DNA from: Pseudocoprococcus catus
GTDB lineage: Bacteria > Bacillota > Clostridia > Lachnospirales > Lachnospiraceae
Assembly (NCBI RefSeq): GCF_019734885.1
Contig: NZ_JAAXCM010000064.1
Coordinates: 1-64,000 of the forward strand
DNA: 64,000 nucleotides
Reading direction: 5' to 3'
The position numbers and the translations under genes are program-made. Below are positions 1 to 7,282 of the stretch, in pieces (the stretch's first letter is position 1; every line of letters starts with the position of its first letter). The notes under the pieces are model-generated. The model did not search any database. It was not told the origin of the DNA and was given only the letters and a program-made list of their open reading frames with translations.

Positions 1-11
1 ATATCAAAAGT

Positions 12-59
12 AAAAAAGCAGGAATCATAATTTATAATAATTACGATTTCTGCTTTTTG
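12..59. terminator. Bidirectional intrinsic terminator at left edge
   Basis: Stem arms AAAAAGCAG (13-21) and CTGCTTTTT (50-58), with further pairing inside, give A- and T-runs on both sides. It would stop the minus-strand vapE remnant and any plus-strand gene left of the window. Confidence 0.7.
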
Positions 60-149
60 CTAAAGTTAATGACATTGAGTAAATATAAGGGTTTTAGGTG
101 TCAACAAGCGATAAATTTACGGGAAATTTGTAGCCTTCCGGTGTCAAAA

Positions 150-630
150 TCAGCCTTTCTCTCTGTCGGGCAAGTCAAATGGCAGTTCCAACTGTTCTGC
201 CTTCGTCAGCTTCGTAAATCCGTCTTTGTCCGGTTCGTTGCCACCCTCTTCTGTTCCTTCCCTAACCCAGCTTCTCTGTCTACCATATCCTTCCCTTGAA
301 AATCTGTGAACTCCTGCCCTCTTCCAGCCGGTAATCTGTGTATCCATAATGGAACAGATCTCATTTGTCTCGAATTTTCCCGGCTCCCTGCTGACCTACC
401 AAACAGAGCATTTCATCTGCCTTACAACCCGGACGATAGATTCTGCTCAACGCTTCCATCAGGAAATGTTTCACAACCTCATAGACAAAATCCGAAGCAT
501 CAGCTCCCATATACCGTTGCAGTACATAACGGATTCGCTCCTGTCCGTCCCATTCCAGTTGTTCCAGATACTCACAGATTGGGTGGTATGCCCGGCTGTT
601 GGCTTCTATGAATCCCTGTTTCTCTGTCAT
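150..630 (-). pseudogene. VapE-type phage/plasmid helicase, internally deleted
   Basis: The minus-strand frame starting at 630, with an AGGAGGG ribosome site upstream, encodes the N-terminal part of a VapE/D5-like protein: WDGQERI near residue 29, then CLVGQQGAGK, the start of the Walker A loop. It stops at 361-363. In another frame the DNA continues directly with a typical VapE C-terminus (EICSIMDTQITGWKR, then GRQRSW, ending near EQLELPF) to a stop at 150. The whole middle, including Walker B and sensor motifs (roughly 200 residues in intact family members), is missing and the frame is shifted at about 363-375. VapE genes belong to integrated phages, plasmids and conjugative elements, so this is the relic of a mobile element. 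No integrase or other phage gene is visible next to it. Confidence 0.8.
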
Positions 631-1085
631 AGTCAGATGTCCTCCCTCCTTCGTTTATTAAGTTCCTGTTCTCATCCCATATCCGTTCCTGTACCGGGTT
701 CTGATGTTTCCGGGACGTATCAACCAGAAAAGACACGCTGAATGCCTATTCAGTTCTGGTATCACTACGGGCAGGCTGTTTCGTTTTCAAGGTTCGTGTA
801 AGAAGTAAAAAAGATTCTTACACTAAACGAAATGCTCAGAGGTCTTTTTACAGCCCCCTTACTGCATCTTTTTTGATTTCGTGTCATCTTTTTAAAGTTC
901 CTTACACAATCTCTGTACTGACGAAACAAAATACGGACATGTTTTGAAATTGTTTTTTACAAAATACAATTTTGGTCTTTAAGGTAAAAAAATAAGCCTC
1001 AAGAGACTTTTAATCATTTTGGAGCTCCAACTCTTTAAAATTGATTGATTAAGAAGTCTCTTCAAACTTACTACACCAGTAACAA
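631..1085. other. Non-coding region with two inverted repeats
   Basis: No convincing gene is present. A perfect 9-bp inverted repeat (GTGTAAGAA 796-804, TTCTTACAC 815-823) has a 10-nt loop. A longer imperfect repeat pairs AAGAGACTTTTAATCA (1001-1016) with the segment ending AAGTCTCTT (1054-1062), enclosing a GGAGCTCC palindrome. The region is AT-rich and may be residue of the lost mobile element. Confidence 0.4.
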
Positions 1086-1087
1086 AA

Positions 1088-1126
1088 AAGAACATACAAA
1101 ATGACTTGATCATCTCATATGTTCTT
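1088..1126 (-). terminator. Terminator of the lactonase-fold gene
   Basis: On the minus strand AAGAACATA pairs with TATGTTCTT and is followed by a T-run. It lies 17 nt past the stop codon of the 1143-2189 gene. Confidence 0.7.
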
Positions 1127-1142
1127 AAAAATCGCAATTTAC

Positions 1143-2189
1143 CTATTCAAATATCTGTTTCAACTGAATAGATGTCGGTGACGGCATCTTCAATGGCGCT
1201 CCGCTCATCATAATATAGCCTTTGTCATAGTTGACTTTGAAGGATGTCATGGAATTGCCTTCCTGATTGACAGACACAAACATCTGATCTCCCGGCATAA
1301 TCGCCAGATCCCTCGGATATTCACCGCTGACCGGAAGGATACAAAGTGTCTTCATCATCTGATCCTCTTCATTAATCTCATAGATGGCTACAGAGTTGTT
1401 GCCAGAGTTGGTGACAAAAAGATATCTGTCGTCCGGTGTCAGTTTCAATGTAATGGCACTGTTATAGTTATCATACTTTTCAGGCAAAGTAGAAATTGTC
1501 TGAAGCTTTGTAAAATGAGCAGTCTCAGCATCATAGGCATACTTCGTCACGCAGCATTTATTCTCATGGGTCAGATAAGCATAACGGCCATCCGATGTGA
1601 AGATCATATGCTTCGGTCCGGATTCCAGTTCGCATCTCAGAATATCATGAAGCTTAATCTTGCCTGTTTCATGATTAAACTCATAAACCTTTACCTGATC
1701 CATACCAAGATCAACAGCCATAATGAAACGTTCATCCGGTGAGAAAATCGCACAATTCACATGACAGCGGTAATTTCTTCCGGCAATACTGCCAAGTCCC
1801 TTCATAAAGACTTCATCCGTCACACCCTGAATCGTACCATCCTCATTTAATCTTAAAACCGTCAACTTTCCGTCATGATAACCTGCTGTCAGCAAATAAC
1901 GATTGGCTCTGTCCACAGACAGATAACAAGGTCTCAGGCCATTCACCGATGCCTTATTCATCAATTCAAGACCGCCGTCCGGCAGAATCTTAAAAGAAGC
2001 CACGCCTTCATCACAATTGCTGTACAGGTACTGTTCATCATGGGATAATCTCAGAAATGAAGGATTGTTGATCTTAAATGAGCCTCTTACCTTAAAGTAT
2101 GCATATTCCACATTCGCATCCAGAATGTAAATACCGTCACTCTCACCTCTTGTATAAGAACCCACATATGCTACATATTTATCTGCCAT
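1143..2189 (-). CDS. Lactonase-family seven-bladed beta-propeller protein
   Basis: The product resembles the YbhE/YkgB 6-phosphogluconolactonase-like family (COG2706): an N-terminal AYVGSYTRG, then repeated propeller blades such as FSPDERFIMAVDLGMDQVKVY and LTPDDRYLFVTNSGNNSVAIY. Family members hydrolyse sugar lactones, but most Firmicute members are uncharacterised, so the substrate is open. Length (348 aa) is typical and no signal peptide is seen, so it is probably cytosolic. I chose the ATG at 2187-2189 (MADKYVAYV) because AGAGGAG lies 7 nt upstream. A longer frame from 2213 lacks a better ribosome site. The gene stands alone with its own terminator. Confidence 0.75.
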   Translation of the reverse strand: MADKYVAYVGSYTRGESDGIYILDANVEYAYFKVRGSFKINNPSFLRLSHDEQYLYSNCDEGVASFKILPDGGLELMNKASVNGLRPCYLSVDRANRYLLTAGYHDGKLTVLRLNEDGTIQGVTDEVFMKGLGSIAGRNYRCHVNCAIFSPDERFIMAVDLGMDQVKVYEFNHETGKIKLHDILRCELESGPKHMIFTSDGRYAYLTHENKCCVTKYAYDAETAHFTKLQTISTLPEKYDNYNSAITLKLTPDDRYLFVTNSGNNSVAIYEINEEDQMMKTLCILPVSGEYPRDLAIMPGDQMFVSVNQEGNSMTSFKVNYDKGYIMMSGAPLKMPSPTSIQLKQIFE

Positions 2190-2226
2190 TCTAAAAACTC
2201 CTCTCAAAGCCATCTGCCATTCTAAA
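2181..2226 (-). repeat. Duplicated start region creating a 9-codon upstream ORF
   Basis: The 15-mer ATCTGCCATTCTAAA occurs at 2181-2195 and again at 2212-2226. On the minus strand each copy contains an ATG followed by GCAGAT. The upstream copy opens a tiny frame (MADGFERSF, stop at 2191-2193) that ends one base before the real start codon, and it has its own AAGGAG further upstream. Confidence 0.6.
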
Positions 2227-2351
2227 CTGAATCTCCTTATTATTTAAAAAATTCAATCATCCATCCAAAACAGGCACATTTACCGCTATTTTCTAAACGT
2301 AAGTGTACCATATTCCATCCCAGATGTCCACAATAACCCCAAGTAAAACAT

Positions 2352-2366
2352 TGACGTCTAACGTCA
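2352..2366. promoter_or_regulatory. Palindrome in the lactonase/luxS intergenic region
   Basis: TGACGT and ACGTCA face each other around CTA, a perfect 6+6 palindrome inside the 430-bp divergent spacer. It could be an operator for either gene. No regulator can be assigned. Confidence 0.3.
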
Positions 2367-2474
2367 TTTGTAGTAAGCTCATACTGATATTATTTTATTC
2401 ATAAAACACATTATCTTATTTTTAGAATTATACTCAACGCGAAATGCTCTGTATTCTTAGATAGTTGCCAATCA

Positions 2475-2591
2475 TTCATCCTTCAAAGCAGGTGCTTCTA
2501 ACCCGGCCAGTACATAAGGCACTGTCTTTTAGTGCCTTATGTACTGCTGCCAGGTTTAGGCAACGCGAGTGTGCTTTCTTTGAAGGATGAA
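2475..2591 (+). promoter_or_regulatory. Nested hairpin RNA element upstream of luxS
   Basis: Outer arms TTCATCCTTCAAAG (2475-2488) and CTTTGAAGGATGAA (2578-2591) pair perfectly. Inside, CAGTACATAAGGCACT (2508-2523) and AGTGCCTTATGTACTG (2531-2546) form a perfect 16-bp stem that extends imperfectly through AACCCGGC/GCCAGGTT. The two unpaired flanks are asymmetric, like a ligand-binding or protein-binding RNA rather than a plain terminator. No T-run follows. It sits 57 nt before the luxS start. I do not recognise it as a known riboswitch class. It could also be a small RNA or a palindromic insertion. Confidence 0.6.
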
Positions 2592-2648
2592 GATTAATAA
2601 CTTCAAAAAACTTCTGCGTTTCGCCCACTGTTTAAGGAGGATTTTACT

Positions 2649-3128
2649 ATGGAGAAAATTGCCAGTTTTACAATTGACCATTTAAAGCTTGTTCCCGGTG
2701 TTTATGTTTCCCGTAAGGATACCATTGGCAGAGAAGTCATCACAACCTTTGACCTGCGTATGACCAGCCCTAACGATGAACCGGTAATGAACACAGCCGA
2801 AGTACACACTATTGAACATCTGGCTGCTACTTTTTTGCGCAACCATCCGGTTTACGGTGATAAAACCATTTACTTTGGACCAATGGGCTGCCGCACAGGC
2901 TTTTATCTGCTGCTGGCAGGTGATCTGACTTCCAAAGAGATTGTTCCTCTGATGATTGAGATGTTTGAATTCATCAGAGACTTCAAAGACGAAGTGCCAG
3001 GTGCAAGTCCGAAGGACTGCGGCAATTATCTGGATATGAACCTGCCAATGGCTAATTATCTGGCTAAGCGCTATCTGGACAACGTACTGTACAATATCGA
3101 TGACAGCAGACTGGTTTATCCGGAATAA
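2649..3128 (+). CDS. luxS: S-ribosylhomocysteine lyase
   Basis: LuxS cleaves S-ribosylhomocysteine to homocysteine and DPD, the autoinducer-2 precursor, in the activated methyl cycle. The metal ligands are visible as His53 and His57 in HTIEH and Cys124 in KDCGNY. Glu56 and Cys81 (MGCRTG) match the catalytic residues. At 159 aa it has the usual length. AAGGAGG lies 8 nt before the ATG. The gene is monocistronic, with no pfs or metabolic partner next to it, and it is preceded by a strong nested RNA hairpin and followed by an intrinsic terminator. Confidence 0.97.
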   Translation: MEKIASFTIDHLKLVPGVYVSRKDTIGREVITTFDLRMTSPNDEPVMNTAEVHTIEHLAATFLRNHPVYGDKTIYFGPMGCRTGFYLLLAGDLTSKEIVPLMIEMFEFIRDFKDEVPGASPKDCGNYLDMNLPMANYLAKRYLDNVLYNIDDSRLVYPE

Positions 3129-3153
3129 AAATCAATAAAATAAATATAAATTC

Positions 3154-3220
3154 AGCCCACATCTCCACTAAATATATCTGAAATTTCAGACATACATCTC
3201 CGGAAATATGGGCTTTGTCT
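3154..3220 (+). terminator. luxS terminator
   Basis: AGCCCA (3154-3159) pairs with TGGGCT (3209-3214) around an inner TCTGAAATTTCAGA palindrome, then TTGTCTTTT follows. Confidence 0.6.
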
Positions 3221-3222
3221 TT

Positions 3223-3269
3223 TGTAAACAGGATTCCTCTTGTCATGCAACTTAAGTAAACTGCTTACA
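3223..3269 (+). repeat. Terminator-linked interspersed repeat, copy A
   Basis: 47 bp starting TGTAAACAGGATTCCTCTT and ending AAGTAAACTGCTTACA. The two ends are inverted repeats with one mismatch. It begins 9 nt after the stem of the luxS terminator. Related copies lie at 16916-16962 and, inverted, at 40958-41013. Confidence 0.7.
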
Positions 3270-3369
3270 TTTTCTATTTTCATTTTCTTCCCTTATCTTC
3301 TGTTTCCTAATGATACTGCTATACTCTTTTGTAACTTTTGTTTTTTATCAACTCTAACTTACTTGCCGA

Positions 3370-4191
3370 CTACAGATTAAATTCTTTTAACAGCTTTTCC
3401 TGATATTCTTTGTCTGAAGCAGCCTTAATAATATCTTCACTGCGGTTTTGTTTCGACAACAGAATAATCAATTGATTAATTCGTTCCTGACCTTGCTGCA
3501 TGCCTTTTTTCAGCCCCTCCTGCATGCCCTCCATTCTTTCATCCCGCATCATCTCTTCCAACAACATATACTTTCCCTCCCAGTCACGGTTCTGCTTAAT
3601 GCGCTTTATCTGTTCCTGTATTCTTCTTACATAGTCATCATCCGATGCTGGTTCATCATTCTCTTGACCCACATATTCGAGAAAATTCACCAGTTCTATT
3701 GAAACTTCCGACTTGTTTTTCCCTTTTGTGCTCAAAATGATAGTCTGACTGCCATCATTCAACGGTTCCTTCGTTTCCCAAATCATGTTCCGTACACTGT
3801 AACGATACAATTCACTGGCAAACGGAGCAAAATCACAGATAAAAATGACATATGTATCCGACAATTTGTCATATGCTTCTCCTGCAAACAATGCATCCAT
3901 GTCCATCTGTGCATGATAATATCTGCTCCGCTTAGCCAGTGCATGCTCCGTTTTCACCTGCATCTCAACATTAAATCGGCGCTTTGTTCCGGCCTCTTCT
4001 GCCAGAACATCTAACCGTACGCCATGGTATTCCGGATGATAACTGATGCTTTTTTCAGTTATCACATCTACTTCCAAAATCGGCATTTCCAACACAAGTT
4101 CCAGCAAATGGCGACACTGTTCCGTATCTGACATCACTGCCGCAAACATGAAAGCATCTTTAATCGTTAAGTCCTGTAATTTCTTTCTCAT
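3370..4191 (-). CDS. Rpn/PD-(D/E)XK family protein
   Basis: Matches the recombination-promoting nuclease / PDDEXK_2 'transposase' family: N-terminal KDAFMFAAVM, a central GVRLDVLAEE followed by FNVEMQ that carries the nuclease-type Asp and Glu-x-Gln residues, and a charged C-terminal tail with the degenerate repeat EGMQEGLKKGMQQG. These proteins occur in many copies in Lachnospiraceae genomes. Nuclease activity is known for some Rpn proteins, and a role in DNA rearrangement is inferred. The start at 4191 (MRKKLQDL) has GGAGGA upstream. The gene stands alone behind a TTGTTT-17-TATAAT promoter. A half copy of the neighbouring repeat lies in its 5' leader. Confidence 0.8.
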   Translation of the reverse strand: MRKKLQDLTIKDAFMFAAVMSDTEQCRHLLELVLEMPILEVDVITEKSISYHPEYHGVRLDVLAEEAGTKRRFNVEMQVKTEHALAKRSRYYHAQMDMDALFAGEAYDKLSDTYVIFICDFAPFASELYRYSVRNMIWETKEPLNDGSQTIILSTKGKNKSEVSIELVNFLEYVGQENDEPASDDDYVRRIQEQIKRIKQNRDWEGKYMLLEEMMRDERMEGMQEGLKKGMQQGQERINQLIILLSKQNRSEDIIKAASDKEYQEKLLKEFNL

Positions 4192-4235
4192 ATCGTCCTC
4201 CAACACAAACCATGCAAGAGGAATCCTATAACTAA

Positions 4236-4264
4236 ATTATACACCATGTATCAATACAAAACAA
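4236..4264 (-). promoter_or_regulatory. Sigma-A type promoter of the Rpn-family gene
   Basis: Minus-strand TTGTTT (4259-4264), 17-nt spacer, TATAAT (4236-4241). Confidence 0.5.
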
Positions 4265-4411
4265 CTATATTGTTTGCTTCTACCACATACATATTTTGAA
4301 TATTTTATTATCAATTCCCCGCTTTCCAAAATCTATACTTATTTTTCAAGACATAAAAACAAAATTCTGCGGCATACTACCATAAATCCAAACCATACAA
4401 GGAGGTTTCCT

Positions 4412-4609
4412 ATGATAGAACCGCAGATTTCTTTTCATCCGAATCACTATTTTCAAAGGGCTGAATCTCTCACTATGACACAGTCTGACAGCACCGACGG
4501 TACTGACGGTTCAGACCGGATGACAGTCCGTGATGACCATCTTCCGCCCTACATCGGCGATTTTCCGCCAAAATCCTCTTCACCCTCACAGGACGAAAAG
4601 ATGGTATAA
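4412..4609 (+). CDS. Small hypothetical protein
   Basis: A 65-aa frame with a very good ribosome site (AGGAGG 6 nt before ATG). The product is polar and Asp/Ser/Thr-rich in the middle (TDGTDGSDRMTVRDDHLPP), with no hydrophobic segment. It resembles no family I know. Its 3' end overlaps the end of the opposite-strand TraX gene by 24 bp. The good ribosome site is the main support, and chance cannot be excluded. Confidence 0.45.
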   Translation: MIEPQISFHPNHYFQRAESLTMTQSDSTDGTDGSDRMTVRDDHLPPYIGDFPPKSSSPSQDEKMV

Positions 4610-5284
4610 CACAGCCAGCAAAAGCAGATGGGCCGGATAAAAGATATAAAAACCGTACTGCATGACTTTCGTCTGCCGGCCCCTCCGCCCATTATAAAGC
4701 AGGATCGGGATCAGTGCCAGCACCGCATAAACTTCAACATCGCCCATAGCAGCCAGAAGGATCGCCGCAATGGGATATTTTAACTGAGGCTGCTCCCGCA
4801 GATAATAAAAAACACAGATAACCGCAATCCCCGTAAAACCATAATCCGTATTGAAAAATTCAGCGATCAGCCCCGCTACAATAATAACAAGCAATTTATA
4901 GAGTACATCCGGAATGTCCAGATGCTCAATGGGATGCTCAAGGAACCAGATAGCCAGAAGTCCCAGTCCCAGGGTAAAAAATACATTCTGATGCTCCGTA
5001 TAGACCAACCGGTGATAAAAAGCCAGGTCGAAAGGAACCTCAGAAATCAATGCAAAAATACCCATACGCAAAATATATTTCTTCATGTCATGGGTATGCA
5101 CAGCCCCTTCCACCAGCAAAAAACAGTAGATGGGAAAGGCTAATCGTCCGATAATACGAAATCCCATCATCCCGCTGAAGCATACTGCCCCCAGATGGTC
5201 AATGAACATGGACAGACAAGCAATCAGCTTCAGTACTGTGCCGTCCATCCGCTGATACCGGGATAAATCCACCGAAGGGTTCAT
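4586..5284 (-). CDS. TraX family membrane protein
   Basis: TraX proteins are polytopic membrane proteins. Plasmid F TraX acetylates pilin, but chromosomal Firmicute members have no proven role. The signature is clear: LKLIACLSMFIDHLGAV, then RIIGRLAFPIYCFLLVEG near residue 45, and several hydrophobic helices. Length (232 aa) is normal. The start overlaps the stop of the upstream ABC-F gene as TAAATG, so the two are translationally coupled. No conjugation gene is nearby, so a transfer role is unlikely here. Confidence 0.85.
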   Translation of the reverse strand: MNPSVDLSRYQRMDGTVLKLIACLSMFIDHLGAVCFSGMMGFRIIGRLAFPIYCFLLVEGAVHTHDMKKYILRMGIFALISEVPFDLAFYHRLVYTEHQNVFFTLGLGLLAIWFLEHPIEHLDIPDVLYKLLVIIVAGLIAEFFNTDYGFTGIAVICVFYYLREQPQLKYPIAAILLAAMGDVEVYAVLALIPILLYNGRRGRQTKVMQYGFYIFYPAHLLLLAVLYHLFVL

Positions 5285-7096
5285 TTATTTTCCTCCCTGT
5301 TTCTGTGCTTCAATCCGCTCTGCCAGATCATTCAGATACACCCAGCGCTCCATCTTCTCCTCAAGGGCTGCCTCAGCTGCGTCTTTTTCCTTCATCAGGT
5401 CATTGAGTTTTCCTGAATCTGTGGCAAACTTCATCATATCTGCATCAATCTGCTCAATCTTCGCTTCAAGGGCTGCAATGTCATCATCGATGGTATCAAA
5501 TTCCTTCTGTTCACTGAATGTAAACTTTAACTTCACCGGTCTGTTCTGCTTCCAGTCTTTGGAACTGTTTTTCTTCTCGCCGCTGTCAGCCTTTGTCTTA
5601 TTGGTCAGACTCATATCCGGCGCTGTGCCGAAACGTTTCTCATGGGCTTCCAGATAATCGGTATAACCGCCCTCATACTGTCGGATGTGACCCTGTCCGT
5701 CAAATTCCAGAATACGATCCGCCACATTATCAAGGAAATATCGGTCATGGGAAACAGCCACCACAATGCCTACAAATGAATTCAAATAATCCTCCAGGAT
5801 TGTCATGGTCGGAATATCCAGATTGTTGGAGGCCTCATCTAACAGAAGGACATTGATATTCTGACATAAAACACCAAGCAGATACAGACGGCGCTTCTCA
5901 CCGCCGGATAATTTGCCGATCGGCGCATACTGCATTTCCGGTGTAAAAAGAAATCGCTCCAGCATCTGGGAAGCACTGATCCTGCCGTCGCGGGTAATAA
6001 TATATTCTCCGATGTCCTTGACATAATCAATGACCCGCTGACGGTCATCCATTTCCTTCTCATCCTGGGCAAAATAGCCCATACGGATGGTCTCCCCAAT
6101 CTCAATGACACCGGAATCCGGTTCCACCTGTCCCACCAGCATCTTCATCAGTGTGGATTTGCCGCAGCCGTTCGGACCAATGATGCCTACCTTTTGATTT
6201 CTCAGGAAAATATAACTGTAATCATCCAGAATGACTTTATCACCATAACGCTTGCTCAGATGCTGCAGTTCAATGGTCTTTTTACCCATACGTGTCTCAA
6301 TGGAATCCATCTCCACAACCTGTGCCTGCTCCGGTGCCGTTCCGTTCTTCAGCGCCTCTAACCGTTCCAGTCTGGCACGCTGTTTGGTGGTTCTGGCACG
6401 GCATCCTCTCTTGGCCCATTCCAGTTCCATTCTAAGGACACTCTGGCGCTTGCGCTCCGTTGCCAATTCCATCTCTTCTCTGGCCGCCTTTAATTCAAGG
6501 AACCCGGAATAGTTGGATTCATAGCTGTAGATCTTGCCCTGGCTGATCTCCAGAATCTTGTTCGTCACCTGGTCAAGGAAATATCGGTCATGGGTCACCA
6601 TGAGAATCGTTCCCCTGAAATTCTTCAGGTAATCTTCCAGCCACCGGATCATGGCACTGTCCAAATGGTTGGTGGGCTCATCCAAAAGCAGCACATCAAA
6701 ATCCTGTGCCAGCACCTTGGCCAGAGCCACTTTACGCTTCTGGCCGCCGGAGAGTTGCTCAATAGGCGTACTGTAATCCATAATTCCCAGCTGACTTAAG
6801 TTGCTCTGAACCTTCCATCCTGTCTCATCATCGCCTGCATAAGAAAGAATGGTCGCTCCTTCCGGAAACTTCGGCTCCTGAGGCAGCCATGCCAGCTTCA
6901 GCTGATTCTGCCGGATAATATTGCCGGAATCCGGCACTTCATCGCCTGCGATCATTCGAAGCAGTGTGGATTTGCCGGTGCCATTGATGCCCACAATACC
7001 GATCTTGTCGCCTTCCTGAATGCCGATGGAGGCATCATCAAAAATCGTCTTCTCACCAAAAATTTTGCTTATATGTTCAATATTCATTATATTCAT
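5285..7096 (-). CDS. ABC-F family ATPase (Uup-like)
   Basis: A soluble ATPase with two ABC domains and no membrane segment, acting on ribosomes like other ABC-F proteins. Walker A loops are GINGTGKS (about residues 36-43) and GPNGCGKS (about 310). Signature motifs are LSGGQKRK and LSGGEKRR, with DEPTNHLD and DEASNNLD. The linker WAKRGCRARTTKQRAR and the C-terminal coiled coil after residue 500 fit the Uup-like subgroup. It is transcribed divergently from the second ABC-F gene at 7283 and coupled to traX. Whether it gives antibiotic resistance or helps stalled ribosomes cannot be told from sequence. Confidence 0.88.
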   Translation of the reverse strand: MNIMNIEHISKIFGEKTIFDDASIGIQEGDKIGIVGINGTGKSTLLRMIAGDEVPDSGNIIRQNQLKLAWLPQEPKFPEGATILSYAGDDETGWKVQSNLSQLGIMDYSTPIEQLSGGQKRKVALAKVLAQDFDVLLLDEPTNHLDSAMIRWLEDYLKNFRGTILMVTHDRYFLDQVTNKILEISQGKIYSYESNYSGFLELKAAREEMELATERKRQSVLRMELEWAKRGCRARTTKQRARLERLEALKNGTAPEQAQVVEMDSIETRMGKKTIELQHLSKRYGDKVILDDYSYIFLRNQKVGIIGPNGCGKSTLMKMLVGQVEPDSGVIEIGETIRMGYFAQDEKEMDDRQRVIDYVKDIGEYIITRDGRISASQMLERFLFTPEMQYAPIGKLSGGEKRRLYLLGVLCQNINVLLLDEASNNLDIPTMTILEDYLNSFVGIVVAVSHDRYFLDNVADRILEFDGQGHIRQYEGGYTDYLEAHEKRFGTAPDMSLTNKTKADSGEKKNSSKDWKQNRPVKLKFTFSEQKEFDTIDDDIAALEAKIEQIDADMMKFATDSGKLNDLMKEKDAAEAALEEKMERWVYLNDLAERIEAQKQGGK

Positions 7097-7129
7097 AAAA
7101 AAATACCTCTATCTTTTTTATCTTTAATA

Positions 7130-7159
7130 ATGATAAATGAAATTTACATAACCGTCAAT
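7130..7159 (-). promoter_or_regulatory. Promoter of the Uup-like gene
   Basis: Minus-strand TTGACG (7154-7159), 18-nt spacer, TATCAT (7130-7135), 34 nt upstream of the start. Confidence 0.45.
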
Positions 7160-7181
7160 TGTATTTTCCATTGAAAAGGCT

Positions 7182-7209
7182 TGCAAATTAGCTAAAATAC
7201 GGTACAATA
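7182..7209 (+). promoter_or_regulatory. Promoter of the YbiT-like gene
   Basis: TTGCAA, 16-nt spacer, TACAAT, about 75 nt before the start codon. It is arranged back to back with the promoter of the divergent ABC-F gene. Confidence 0.45.
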
Positions 7210-7282
7210 GGGATTGCAGTCTAAATTATTAAAAATTGGCGTAACTGCTGAATGATATGTACACAAACAGAAAGGTTTATCT

